Source: Siphonodentalium dalli (taxonomy: Eukaryota > Mollusca > Scaphopoda > Gadilida > Siphonodentaliidae). From it: a stretch of DNA of 64,000 bases. A model generated the notes under the pieces. The model had not been told where the DNA came from, did no database searches, and saw only the letters and a list, made by a program, of their open reading frames with translations. Every line of letters starts with the position of its first letter. The first letter of the stretch is position 1. Of the stretch, positions 1-14,000 are shown one piece after another. Location: assembly GCA_032622095.1 (NCBI GenBank), contig CP136069.1, positions 109,214,278 through 109,278,277 of the forward strand, read 5' to 3'. Both the position numbers and the translations under genes were made by a program.

Positions 1-1314
1 AAATCCAAGATGGCCACTGGCAGCCATGTTTTTTGGCCGAATGACCCCACAATGATTCGTTCCCATCTACATGTCAATGTCAACATTCATGACAAATTTC
101 ATAAAGATTAGACCAAAGGTACAACCTGTAGCCCGCGCCAAAGGATTTAGTCATGCAAAGAGTAAAATCCAAGATGGCTGCTGGCAGCCATGTTTTTTGG
201 CCGAACGACACCAAAATCACTCGTTCCCATCTACATGTCATTATTAACATCAATGAAAAATTTCATGATGATCAGGCGAACAGTACGATCTGTAGCCCGC
301 GCCAATGGATTGAATCTTGAAATCCAAGCTGGCATGTTTTTTGGCCGAATGACCCCAAAATGACTCGTTCCCATCTACATGTCAATGTCAACATTCATGA
401 CAAATTTCATTAAGATCAGACCAAAGGTACGACCTGTAGCCCGGGCCAAAGGATTTAGTCATGCAAAGAGTAAAATCCAAGATGGCTGCTGGCGGCCATG
501 TTTTTCGGCCGAACGACCCCAAAATCACTCGTTCCCATCTACATGTCATTGTTAACATCCATGACAAATTTCATGATGTTCCGATCGAAGCTACGACCTG
601 TAGCCCGCGCCAAAGGATTTAGTCATGCAAAGAGTAAAATCCAAGATGGCTGCTGGTGGCCATGTTTATTGGCCGAACAACCCCAAAATGACTCGTTCCC
701 ATCTACATGTCAATATTAACATCCATGACAAATTTCATGATGATCAGACGAACAGTACGACCTGTAGCCTGCGCCAATGGATTGAATTTTGAAATCTAAG
801 ATGGCCACCAGCGGCCATGTTTTTTGGCCGAATGACCCCACAATGATTCGTTCCCATCTACATGTCAATGTCAACATTCATGACAAATTTCATAAAGATT
901 AGACCAAAGGTACAACCTGTAGCCCGCGCCAAAGGATTTAGTCATGCAAAGAGTAAAATCCAAGATGGCTGCTGGCAGCCATGTTTTTTGGCCGAACGAC
1001 CCCAAAATCACTCGTTCCCATCTACATGTCATTATTAACATCAATGACAAATTTCATGATGATCAGATGAACAGTACGACCTGTAGGCCGCGCCAATGGA
1101 TTGAATCTTGAAATCCAAGATGGCTGCCAGCGGCCATGTTTTTTGGCCGAATGACCCCAAAATGACTCGTTCCCATCTACATGTCAATGTCAACATTCAT
1201 GACAAATTTCATGAAGATTAGACCAAAGGTACAACCTGTAGCCCGCGCCAAAGGAACGGACGACGGACGCCAACCCATGGCAATAGCTCAAACTTACAAA
1301 AGTAAGTTGAGCTA
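1..1314 (+). repeat. Family A tandem-monomer element (5' cut by window edge)
   Basis: About eight ~155 bp monomers carrying AAATCCAAGATGGC, GGCCATGTTTTTTGGCC, CTCGTTCCCATCTACATGTC and ACAAATTTCATGATGATC. The array ends in a short GGACGACGGACGCC run and a terminal hairpin AACTTAC..GTAAGTT followed by GAGCTAA. Small ORFs here are translations of the monomer and not genes. The 5' end is missing. Confidence 0.9.
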
Positions 1315-1909
1315 AAAATGGAGTGATATCTATATTTTACAACATGAAGATAGAATCAGTGGGTATGATAAAATTATCGGCAGTCATTTTTTGTAACCTA
1401 ACCGCAGCAACGTAACCAGAGGACTCCAAAGCATGTGTTCTAGCGATGTCGGGTTTGATCACTTCATCTAACTGTGTCTGCAGGTTGGAGCTAGCATGCA
1501 ACGTGCAGAGCCATGTGTGCTCGTTCAGAATCCAGAGCATTTCAGTAAAAACTAAATAAAGTGTACTCTATATTCTAAATGGAACACATCGACCCTGCAC
1601 GTTGAATGTTAGCTCCGGCCTAGAGACATACTGACATCCAACTTTTAGTGTTAGATCAGTCCGAGTATGTATTCTCGCTAGAAATCAAATATAGTTGACA
1701 ACTATATTTAAATTTCTTAGCACTGTCCCAACAAAATTGAGAAGTAAACATCTTTATACATATGGAATATGTCCTGTGGTATGAGAGAAGGGGAAAAATT
1801 GGCTGGGGGAATGGGACCCTTAAAGGGACCCCCTGCCCAACTAGCGGAAAGCCTGTTATATGAAAACATTACCAAATAGCCAGAAAACATATCTCGAATA
1901 AAAGCACTA
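1315..1909. other. No recognised feature
   Basis: AT-rich sequence without a coding signal, RNA gene or repeat that I recognise. The region 1800-1850 has a short GC-rich patch. It lies downstream of ERGIC3 and could hold unique intergenic DNA. Confidence 0.5.
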
Positions 1910-2330
1910 AACACAAAAAACCGGGCATATGTCGCATGTTTCCAATAAGCAACATACTCATCTACAACTCTGCAGCAATAAAATTATTCCCGACGCCAAA
2001 TTAATGGCGTTTGAAACATTTTTCACCATTAGCGACAATTAAGTGACTCGTCACCATCCATATGTTTTCTTCACTTGTTCAATTGGAAGTTTGAAAGACC
2101 GGTTTTCTGCAACTAATAGTTTGTCGGAACAAATGCACTTTTTTTCAGAACACAGCTTCCCTTACATCGATGCTTAGAAACAAAATGGCGATATGGATGG
2201 CAACCAGTCACTCGTCGCTAATGGTGAAAATGTTTCAAACTCCATAAATTTGTCGTCCGGAATGCAGAGTTGTAGATGAGTATTTATAGGAAACAGGTAA
2301 CATATGCCCAGTGTTTTATGTTTGGTGCTT
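1910..2330. mobile_element. Foldback (long inverted repeat) element
   Basis: The ~150 bp at about 1910-2065 reappears as its reverse complement at about 2186-2330. Shared blocks include GGGCATATGT, ACTCATCTACAACTCTGCA, GTTTGAAACATTTTTCACC, ATTAGCGAC and CCATCCATAT. A ~120 bp spacer separates the arms, and no coding is seen. This is the form of a foldback MITE. Arms are diverged by several small indels, so the insertion is not recent. Confidence 0.7.
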
Positions 2331-2860
2331 TTTAGCTCACCTGAGACGAAGTCTCCGGCGGAGCTAGTCATCACTCCTCGTCCATCGTTCATCCGTCCGT
2401 CCATCCGCCAAGAATCATCTTCTCCTCCACAACCTTAAGACATTCGGTCTTAAGAACATTGACACCAAATATGAACACATTCGGTGTTCATATTTGGTGT
2501 CAATGTTCCCTAGGTGAATCACATTCAGATTTGTTCAAATGAGGTCACCCGGTCAAATAGTTGCAAAGCTAGGCCCATAACTCTTTTTCACCATAGTAAT
2601 TCTTACAGCGACTTCTTCTCGAATTTCATTGTGCCGAATGGGTTCATATTTGGTTCAAAGGGTCCTTGGGGGACTGTGGTTCAGATTTGTTCAAATGAGG
2701 TCACTGGGTCGAATGTGGGCGGAGCCAGTGACATAAATCAGAACAAAAATAGTTTTTTGCTAAATACAGATTTTTTGAATTTTCAGGGCGACCTTGCTCA
2801 ATTTAACAAACAAAAAAAATATTTTTTAAAGATATTATAAAATTTGAAAAAAGTGACACC
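2331..2860 (-). mobile_element. Family B element
   Basis: Inverted copy of the commonest dispersed repeat here. Read on the minus strand it has a T-rich tract, monomers containing TTTGAACAAATCTGAA, CACCAAATATGAACCCATTC and GTTATGGCC, a degenerate ACGG run, and the terminal hairpin GAGACTTCGTCTC then AGGTGAGCTAAA. The monomers begin and end inside the block without obvious terminal repeats. Confidence 0.85.
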
Positions 2861-4240
2861 ATTATAACATCTGCAGAGTTATTGAAACTTTACTCTTTAA
2901 TGAAATTATGGAAACATTCCATTACCCACCCCCTCCCACATGGCCCAGACCCACCCACACCCTGCCATCAACCAACATCTCTTCCAACCCATATCATCTC
3001 CATTTAATACCTCTTCTCACCACAGAAGCAGATATATCTCTGCAAAGACACAGGTCAGTAATTTAGAATAGAATAATAGATGTCATCTGGCAGGCTTGTG
3101 TAAACATAACTGCTAGAAAATTAAAAACAAACTGCTGTTCCCAAGGTTAGGTGATGGTTGATGGGAAATGGTACTGTGAATGGCTTAGATTTCTTCAAGC
3201 CTTGAAATAGTGTGTCTGACATTTGCAGAATGAGGTCCCCAGTGGGTGAATTTAGTATTGCTACCCCGTACAACAGGCTAGCATACCAAATACACCCTCC
3301 AGGGACCAAATTCTGCTTAGCCCTCATCTTCTGGGAAGTATCAAATTGAAAGTTTGTTTTAGTTACTTTTTAACTTTTCCCCACCTGTTCAGTTTCAATG
3401 TCCCCCTAATTTGCAGAAGATAAAATGAATAATTGAGGTGCTCAATGGGTGTGCATCACCAACTTCAACTGTAGAACTTCAATCTGTTCAATCAGACTGA
3501 GGATGAATTTGGTGATGCTAGCCCGCCTTGCGGAATAGTGTCATTAAATTCACCTTTTGGGGACCTCATTCTGCAAATGTCAGACACACTAAATTCAGGC
3601 TTGGCGGTTTCATATTATTTTCTTAACCACCACTTATCCAGATGAAATCATACCCTGATTTTGTTTAAAGAAAAATTGGGGGGTATATATTGGATTGAAT
3701 TTGTCTTCTGTCTGTCAGGCTTCCATCCGTCTGCCTGTTGGGATGTCTATCCATCCGTCTATCAACAATTGTTTTCTCCTCCATTTTAAAGACCGAATGT
3801 GTTTATATATTTCAGTGTGCATGTTCCCTAGGTGTCTCACAATCAGATTTGTTCAAATAAGTTCATCAGATCAATAGGTGCGAAGACAGGGCCATAACTC
3901 TTTCCCTCCATAGTAATTCTTAAAACGATTTTTTCTCAAGTACCATTGGGCCTATATAGCTAATATTTGGTATGGAGAGGCCTTGGGTCACCGGGGTTCT
4001 ATTTGTTCAAATGGGGTCATTTTTAGGAAATGAGGTCCCCAGAGGGTTCATTCGGTGATGCTAGTCCACCTTGCGGAATAGTGTCATTAAATTCACCTGC
4101 AAAGGTCAGACACACTAAATACAGACTTGGCTGTTCCAATATTATTTTCTTAACCACCACTTTATATCCAGGTGAAATCATACCCTGATTTTTCAAAGAA
4201 AAATTAGGGGTATATTGGATATTGGGGGGTATATTGATAT
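2861..4240. repeat. Compound of family J repeat and a chimeric B-type element
   Basis: Two blocks at about 3180-3650 and 4020-4160 share GAGGTCCCCAG, ACACACTAAATTCAG-like and TTATTTTCTTAACCACCACTT motifs (family J). Between them, 3650-4020 holds family B monomers in minus orientation, but with a GGGGGGTATATATTGGATT end resembling family D and not the usual B hairpin. The same arrangement recurs in opposite orientation at 50330-51215. Confidence 0.6.
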
Positions 4241-5011
4241 TACTAGATGAATGGATCTCATAGATGGGGATTCACACTTGTTCTAATAGGGGCAGAGATA
4301 AGATATTTAACTCTCCTCTATGCTGTTTGGTACTGGTATTATAATAGGCAGCCTGGGTGGGGGCAATGTTTGAGGCAATGGGGACGGAGTGTAGAGATTT
4401 GACCCCCTACTTTGATCAAAATTTAAACAGTTGAAAATTCCATACCTGAATATACTACATTAGTTGTTGATAGATGTTCACACCAAAATTAGGTTAGAAT
4501 TTTTCTCATAGTTTGGTTTGATTTTCCAACATACTGTGGTATGGTTGTCTTCTTTAAGGTAAGAGGTTGGAGATTTGTCAGTGGTGTGCAATTAGAAATT
4601 TCAAGGTGAAGAGCCCTGCTCATCTGAGAACTTCCAGCTATGTCCATGTTTAGAACTACTTGGCTTAAGTGATTTTGTCAAGTACTGACTCTTGTAGTCT
4701 TCAGAGTCTCCGTCTTCTCATTGACTGTCTTGTATTTGAGATATGTTTGTCTGGCTATTTGGTAATTTTTTCATAACTTGTATCTCTATATTTAATAGGA
4801 TGCCAATTAAAAAATTTGATTAAAACCTTATTTTTGGGACTTTATGTCCAGTTTTAAACTGTGGTTTAATACACAGTTTTTTCCTTAAATTATAACATTT
4901 GATTGATACCAAGGTTCATCTGGCAGTTGCACTTGTTTCATAAAATCTTCACCAAATTGAAAGAATAGTGCATAGTAAATTATAATGATACTATTGATGC
5001 AACATTCGTGG
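4241..5011 (-). other. Probable ERGIC3 3' UTR and downstream sequence
   Basis: AT-rich sequence directly after the ERGIC3 stop. On the minus strand ATTAAA, a common variant polyadenylation signal, occurs at 4865-4870 and again at 4791-4796; no canonical AATAAA was seen close to the stop. The true cleavage site cannot be set from sequence alone. No other gene is seen here. Confidence 0.5.
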
Positions 5012-5091
5012 TCATGATGCTTTTCCAAGATCTATCTTCTTCTGTATTGCTTTAGCAGAATGGTAAATTGTGGCATCTATTAAACTAGCAA
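5012..5091 (-). CDS. ERGIC3: ERGIC3 terminal coding exon with stop codon
   Basis: 80 bp after the acceptor GTTTTTTCAG. The first two bases complete the valine codon from the previous exon; then ASLIDATIYHSAKAIQKK and IDLGKAS, followed by TGA at 5012-5014. This is the end of the second membrane helix and the short cytosolic tail. The usual second-helix AGLIDS is ASLIDA here, a conservative change. Confidence 0.93.
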
Positions 5092-8000
5092 CTGAAAAAA
5101 CAAAAAGCTGTTATAGCACAAGATCTATGAGTAATATATTAATATATAGGTGTATATAAATTAGTTCTATTGACTTCAAAGCAATAAGTTCACACCAAAA
5201 GTCAAATGAGGTATTATATTAAATCAAGCCATCCTATAGAGAGGTTGAAGCTGAAAGTTTAAATGACACTCAAGCTTAAGATGATATAGATATTGCTATA
5301 TAAGATATTGTAAAGATTGCAGTTATTGATGCTGAAAGTGTCAATGACACTGTAGCTCAACTTAGGTAGGGGAATAATTTAATGGTTGACAGTAAATGGA
5401 GGAATTAGGAAAGGAGCTAATTGAAATGTCTAAATAAGACAAAATGTAAATGTGAAGAGAGACCAATACCCCCAAAATGACTCGTTCACATCTACATGTC
5501 AATGTTCACATCTACATGTCAATGTCAACATCCATGACAAATTTCATGAAGATCAAACAAACAGATCGGTCTATAACCCATGCTAATGGATTTAGTAGAA
5601 ATATTTAGTCATACAAAGAGTAAAATCCAAAATGGTGACCATATTTTTTTGCTGAATGACCCCAAAATGACTCGTTCCCATCAAGAGGTCACCCCGATGA
5701 TCCATATGAAGTTTGGTGATGATCAGATCAGGGATGTGGTATGACTATGTAGGGTGTGTCAAAGTATTTAGTGATGCAAAGAGTAAAATCCAATATGGCT
5801 GCCAGCGGCCATGTTTTTTTGCCAAATGACCCCAAAATGACTCGTTCCCATCTAGAGGTCGCCCCGATGATCCATATGAAGTTTGGTGATGATCGGATCA
5901 GAGATGGGGTCTGTAGGATGTATCAAAGGATTTAGTGATGCAAAGAGTAAAATCCAAGATGGCCACCAGCGGCCATGTTTTTTGGCTGAATGATCCTAAA
6001 ATTACTCGTTCCCATCTACATGTAAATGTCAACATTCATAAAAAATTTAATATGATCACACAAACAGTACGGCCTGTAGCCCGCGCCAATGGATTTAATT
6101 TTGAAATCCAAGATGGCCACCAACGGCCATGTTTTTTGGCCGATTGAATGAACTCCAACAATAACTAGATGTAACTTAGAACATATTAATTAATTTTAAG
6201 TGACAACAGGAAGTGTTCAATATGGAAAAACAGGTCTAGTGATGCGGAGCGGACTGCAAAAAACCAGTCCGGTACCAGACCACCCTTCTGGCTTCTGGGC
6301 CAGTCCAGTGTGAGACTATATATTCAGCGCTACTGGTGACATTATTCCTGCAATAAGGAATCGTCTACTCCCAGAATCAGTCTTTAAACTAACATTTCAC
6401 ATGACAACAAAGAACAACGCACCCGAACAAGTCCATAATATGTCTTTAACTAGCCATATCGCACAGACAATGTATCATGTCACAGAATTGTGCAATTCAT
6501 GACATCACTTTAATATGCGTGCTCTCACAGTCTGACGACTGCCGTATAAAACCAATTAATTTTGAACACATGTAAAAACAGTGACCTCATTTGAACAAAT
6601 ATGAATGTGAGTCACCTAGGGAACATCCACACCAAATATGAACCCATTCGGTCTTATGGTTCCGAAGATGTTTAAAGAATTGTTGATGGACGGACGGACG
6701 GACAGACAGGCAACGGACGAGGAGTGATGACTATAGCTCCACCGGCAATTTCATTTCAGGTGAGTTAAAAATCTCCAAAGGTATCATAATTTTATACCAA
6801 TACAAAAACTCTGATCGCTGTCGGTATCGGAGATCGGAAATTTCCACCATAATCTCTGATCTCCGGCGGAAATTCCTATCTATTTGGAAATGCGCCCTAA
6901 ATGAAATAATTTTGTTTGTTATATATTTTTAGTTAAATTTGTTTTGTTTTGTTTTGTTTTTTACTGGCCAAATTTGACCTAGTGATCTCACTTGAACAAA
7001 TCTGAACCCCAGTCACCCAAGGACCTTTCATACCAAATATGAACCCAATCGGTCATTTTAAGAATTACTGTGGAGGGAAATGGTTATGGCCCTGGGTTCG
7101 CAACTGTATGACCTAGTGACCTCATTTAAACAAATCTGAATGTGAGTCACCTAGGGAACATCCACATCAAATAAGAACCCATTCGGTCTATTAAATGGTT
7201 CCGGAGAAGATGTTTAAAGAATTGTTGATGGATGAACAGACGGATGGCCAGATGGACAGATGAGGAGTAATGACTATAGCTCCACTGGAGACTTCGTCTC
7301 AGGTGAGCTAAAGAGCTAAAAAACGAATCTATAGTGTTTGTTGGCGACACATGCAGGGGTGGGGTCTGCAAATTTTTTCCGAACACTAGGCGGTGTGGGT
7401 GGGTGGTTTCAGCAGCCCGGCTTACACATTTTTTCCTGGCCCTGTAAATTTGTTCCCATCTACAGCCTTTACAAATCTCATAATGATCTGACCAAAGGTA
7501 CGACCTGTAGCCTGTGCCAAAGGATTTAGTCATGCAAAGAGTGAAATCCAATATGGCTGCTGGCGGCCATGTTTCTTAGCCAAACGACCCCAAAATGACT
7601 CGTTCCCCATCTACATGTCAAATGTCAACAGCCTTTACAAATCCCATCTACATGTCATTGTTAACATCCATGACAAATTTCATGAAGATCCGATCAACGC
7701 TACGACCTGTAGCCCGCGCCAAAGGATATAGTCATGTATAGAGTAAAATCCAAGATGCCTGCTGGCGGGCATGTTTTTTGTCTGAACAAAACATGAAGTT
7801 CTGACCAAAGGTACGACCTGTAGCCCGCGCCAAAGAATTTTGTCATGCAAAGAGTAAAATCCAAGATGGCTGCTGGCGGCCATGTTTTTTGGCCGAACGG
7901 CCCCAAAATCACTCGTTCCCATCTACATGTCAAATGTCAACAGCCTTTACAAATTTCATGATGATCAGACGAACAGCACGACCTGTAGCCCGCGCCAATG

Positions 8001-11000
8001 GATTGAATTCTGAAATCCAAGATGGCCACCAGTGGCCATGTTTTTTGGCCGAATGACCCCAAAATGACTCGTTCCCATCTACATGTCAATGTCAACATTC
8101 ATGACAAATTTCATAAAGATCAGACCAAAGGTACGACCCGCGCCAAAGTAAATTGTTGACGGACACACGCACACACGGACGACGGACGCCAAACCATGGC
8201 AATAGCTCAAACTTACAAAGTAAGTTGAGCTAATAATGGGACAAAAGGTTTTAAGAATGCTTCTATTATGTAATAGGTATCCACTTAACTCTTGGTAGGT
8301 GGGTTTGAGTTCACCATCACTTAATAATGAGGGATGACACCAATGGGCAATAAAAATGTCAGCTTTCTAAATGTTTTCATCAAGGATCTATCAATGCACA
8401 GTGACATGGAAAGGCTCAGATTTATAGTTCTATTAAAAATCATTTATTCAACCTGATATAAATGAAAACACAACACAATTATAGACTATTCAAATAAATG
8501 TAAACTCTCCACTGAACTCTTCAAATAACAAGACAGTTAATGACTGTGGGTGTAAAGACGGAGAACACAAAATGTTTCTATTTTTTGTTAAATTGAGCAA
8601 GGAGTTAAATCTAAAAAAAAATTTAATCTAAATTTAAATTTTTTTTTTTTTAAAGATATTGACCCTGGTTCTGCCCATGTTTGCCCCAGTGACCACATTT
8701 TAACAAATCTGAACCCCAGTAAACCAAGGACCCTCCATACCAAACATAAGCTTAATAGGCCCAATGGTTCTTGAGAAGTTGTTTTAAGAATTACATGGGA
8801 GGGAATGAGTTATGGCCCTAGAATCTGAATGAGTCACCTAGGAAACATCCACTCCAAATATGAACCAATTCGGTCTTATGGGTCTGGAGAAGATGTTTAA
8901 AAAATTGTTGATGGACGAGGAGTGATGACTATACCTGGTATCTCCATCAGAGACTTTGCCTCAGGTGAGCTTAAAACTATAATCATGGGAACCTATACCG
9001 GTATATCAGCACCAAACTTGAACTCAACAACTCAAATAGTTTGTCTTATGGAGGGGGTTAAAGTTATTGGAGTGAGTGGCTGAATCTTAAAGTTATAAAG
9101 CTGTCTCTATTAGAAACAGTCTCAATCAACAAGATGGTTCACACAAACTGCAGAACCATTCATAGGGTATACATTAATTCACTGAAATGAAGTATTAAAA
9201 CAGTATAAATCACCTATTTTGACTGACCCACCATTTGAACAAATCCCTGTACCAGTAATAGTTCATATGAGTACAGACTGAAGGCTCCTGGGAATACATT
9301 TGACATTCAATTTCAAAATTAACAAGAGGTGTGCACTCGAGTGCTAGCATACCCCCACCGTGGCAAATTCAACCCGCATTATCTGTAAACCCAACAAAAA
9401 AGATTTTTAACATTAAAGAAAAATTCGGACTAAAAATATCGATATGGTGTCACAAGAAGCTTGTACAGAAAAAATTATTGAAATTGGTTCATATTTGTTA
9501 AAGTTATTAAGTCAGACAGAATTTTCTAAGTCAAAATAAGTCGAAAATGAAGTGTAATATTATGAAAAACAGTCTGAGCCAATCCCTAGCCGCATCATGT
9601 AGAGAGGGTATTGTGAGAAGCATGTATACCAAAAATTATTGAAATCGGTTCATATTTGTTAAAAGTTATTAAGTTGGACAGAATTTTCTAAGTCAAAAAT
9701 GAGGCGTAACTTGAAAAAAAAAGTCGGACCGAACCGCAATTAGCATCATCCTAAGGAGATTGCATACAGAAAATTATTGAAATCGATTCATAGTTGTTCC
9801 GAGTTATGAGGTCGGACGGAAGGAGAAAGCGTGACGGACGGACGGACAGACGGACACACTCAATCCAGTATACCCCCCATTTTCTTCGAAAGTGGGGGTA
9901 TAATTACCAAAAGCTCTCTGGCTAATGAGAGAGCTGTGTGCTTGTTGATACTACATCAACAGAGCATACTGGTATGCTGACCTGTATTATTTTCACTGTA
10001 AGAGCAGGTAAGAGATAAAATTCTAGCAGATGTACAGATTGTATTGTGACTGTGAAATATATTTAAATCAAGTGTTTGATAACAGGGATGCTAGTAGTAT
10101 CAATGGGCAAGGGTGAGGGGCTTCTTTAATATTTGTGTCTTTAATAATTAACTATAAAAACAAAAATATTATTAAAACAAATAAAAAACATTTTTTTTTT
10201 AATTTAGCAAGGAGTTCAATCTTCTTTTTTTCTTCAGTTATATCCCTGGCTCTGCCAACATTTGAGCCAGTGACCTCATTTGAACAAATCTGAAACCCAG
10301 TCACCCAAGGACCCCTTCATTCCAAATATGAACCCATTCAGCCCAATGGTACTTGAGAAGATGTCGTTTTAAGAATTAACAAGTTATCCCCAGCCGAAAT
10401 GTGCAGTTGGGGAAGTGCATTCTCAATAATGTTTGCGTTCTCAGTATGTGCTAAACAAGAGGTGGGATTTTGTCAAAAAGCCTGGCTTGCGAACTCATTT
10501 TAGGTACTGGTCATGGGAATGAATATACCAATAAACAAAGTCCAATAACTCTGCTGAAAATATCCGGCCGGACCTGGTTTGCAAACATTTTCTAGATACT
10601 GGTCATGTGAACTCATATACCAAAAATCTTTGAAATCCGTTGACATTTGTGGAAATGAGTCCTGTGACATCGTCCAAAAGTCCAATAACTCCGCTGAAAA
10701 TATCCGGCCGGACCTGGTTTGCGAACTCGTTCTAGATACTGGTCATGTGAACTCATATACCACCAATCTTTGAAATCCATTGACATTTGTGGAAATGAGC
10801 CCTGTGACGTCGTCCATTTGCACACAAAAAAATAAACAAAGTCCAATAAGTACGCTTAAAATATCTAGCCGGACCTGGTTTGCGAACTCGTTCTATATAC
10901 TGGTCAAGTTAACTCATATCCCAAATATCTTTGAAATCCGTTGAGATTTGGGGAAATGAGCCCTGTGACGTCGTCTATTTGCTATTTGGTAAATTCAATA

Positions 11001-14000
11001 AAAATAATAAACAAAGTCCAATAACTCCGGTAAAAATATCCGGCCAGACCTGGCTTGCGAACTCATTCTAGGTAATGGTCAGGTGAACTCATATACCAAA
11101 TATCTTTGATATCCGTTGAGATTTTTGGAAATGAGCCCTGTGACATCGTCTATTTGCTATTTGGTAAATTCGACAAAAATAATAAACAAAGTCCAATAAC
11201 TCCGGTAAAAATATCTGGCCAGACCTGGCTTGCGAACTTATTCTAGGTAATGGTCAGGTGAACTCATATACCACAAATCTTTGAAATCTGTTGACATTTG
11301 TTCAAGTTATGACTCTTACAAATTCAGGACGGACGGTACGACGTACAGTGCAACGGACGGACGGAACCCATTATATTACTATATCCCCCGCAAATTTTAA
11401 ATTTGGCGGGGGATAACAAGCAGTCGCAGACGACGGTATCCCCTGCCGAATTGTGCAGTTGGGGAAGTGCATTCTCAATAGTGTTTGCGTTCTCAGTATG
11501 TTCTAAACAAGAGGTGGGATTTTGTCAATAAGCCTGGATTGCGAACTCATTTTAGGTACTGACAATTGTGGAAATTAGCCATGTGATGTCGTCCATTTGC
11601 ACCAAAAATAAACAAAAAAGTCCAATTACTCTGCTGAAAATATCCGGCCGGACCTGGTTTGCGAACTCATTCTAGATACTGGTCATGTGAACTCATATAC
11701 CAAAAATCTTTTAAATCCGTGTTGACATTTGTGGAAATGAGCCCGGTCACGTGGTCTATTTGCTATTTGGTAAATTCGACAAAAATAATAAACAAAGTCC
11801 GGTAAAAACATCCGGCCGGACCTGGCTTGCGAACTCATTCTAGGTAATGGTCAGGTGAATTCATATACCAAATATCTTTGAAATCCGTTGAGATTTGTGG
11901 AAATGAGCCCTGTGACGTCGTCTATTTGGTAAATTCGTCAAAAATAATAAACAAATCCAATAACTCCGGTAAAAATATCCGGCCAGACCTGGCTTGTGAA
12001 CCCATTCTAGGTAATGGTCAGGTGAACCCATATACCAAAACTCTTTGAATCCGTTGACATTTGTTCAAGTTATGACTCTTACAAATTCGGGACGGACGGA
12101 CGGAACCCATTGCTATATCCCCCGCAAATTTTCAATTTGGCGGTGGATAATATGAAGGGAAAGAGTTATGGCCCTGGCTTCACAACTATTTGACCCAGTG
12201 ACCTCATTTGAACAAATCTGAATGTGAATCACCTAGGGAACATCGAAACCAAATATGAACCCATTCGGTCCTATTTGGTTCAAAGAATTGTTGACGGACG
12301 GATGGACGGGCAGACGGACGACGGATGAGGAGTGATAACTTTAGCTCCACCGGAGACTTCATCTCAGGTGAGCTAAAAATAGACAATTCAAAAAACAATA
12401 ATAAAATAAAATGAAAGTGTCAATGACACTGAAGCTCATCTTAGGTAGGGGAATAATTTAATGGTTGACATTATATAGGAAAGGAAAGGTGCTAATAGCA
12501 ATGTCTGACCTGTGCCAAAGGATTTAGTCATGCAAAGAGTAAAATCGAAGATGGCTGCTGGCGGCCATGTTTTTTGGCCAATTGATCCCATCTACATGTC
12601 ATTGTTAACATCCATGACAAATTTCATGAAGATCTGACCAAAGCTACGACCTGTAGCCCGCGACAAAGGATTTAGTCATGCAAAGAGTAAAATCCAAGAT
12701 GGCTGCTGGCAGCCATGTTTTTTGGCAGAACGACCCCAAAATGACTCGTTCCCATCTACATGTCATTGTTAACATCCATGACAAATTTCATGAAGTTCCG
12801 ACCAAAGCTACGACCTGTAGCCCGTGCCAAAGGATTTAGTCATGCAAAGAGTAAAATCCAAGATGGCTGCTGGCGGCCATGTTTTTTGGCCGAACGACCC
12901 CAATATCACTCGTTCCCATCTACATGTCAATATTAACATCCCTGACAAATTTCATGATGATCAGACGAATAGTACGGCCTGTAGTCCGCGCAAATGGATT
13001 GAATTTTGAAATCCAAGATGGCTGCCAGCAGCCATGTTTTTGTTGCCGAATGACCCCAAAATGACTCGTTCCCATCTACATGTCAATGGCAACGTTCATG
13101 ACAAATTTCATAAACATCAGACAAAAGGTACGACCTGTAGCCCGCGCCAAAGGATTTAGTCATGTAAAGAGTAAAATCCAAGATGGCTGCTGACGGCATG
13201 TTTTTCGGCCGAATGACACCAAAATGACTCGTTCCCATCTACATGTCATTGTTATTAAACATCCCTGACAAATTTCATGAAGTTCCGACCAAAGCTACAA
13301 CCTGTAGCCCGCGCCAAAGGATTTAGTCATGCAAAGAGTAAAAACCAAGATGGCTGCTTGTGGCCATGTTTTTTGGCCAAACGACCCCAAAATCACTCGT
13401 TCCCATCTACATATCAATATTAACATCCATGCCAAATTACATGATGATCAGACGAACAGTACGACCTGTAGCCCGCGCCAATGGATTGAATTTTGAAATC
13501 CAAGATGGCTGCCAAAATGACTCGTTCCCATCTACATGTCAATGCCAACATTCATGACAAATTTCATAAAGATCAGAACAAAGGTACGACCTGTAGCCCG
13601 CGCCAAAGGAAATTGTTGACGGACACACACACACACACGGACGACGGACGCTAAACCATGGCAATAGCTCAAACTTACAAAGTAAGTTGAGCTAACAAGG
13701 TGTTAAAACAAACTTTGTCCGATTTCAACGATATTCGGTATATGGGTCTAGGATTTTGAATGATTTTCGATGAAAAATACGGCTGCCGGCAGCCATCATG
13801 GATTCAACTCTTTGCATCACTAAATCCTTTAACACACCCAACAGAGCTTATCCCTCATCTGATCATCACCAAACTTCATATGGATCCTCGGTGCGACCTC
13901 TCGATTGGTGCCTACCTTTTCCTGAATTTCCCAGCCAGTGCCAGCGGCCTTCTTGGATTTTAATCTTTGTATGACCAAATCCTTTAGCACACCTTACAGG

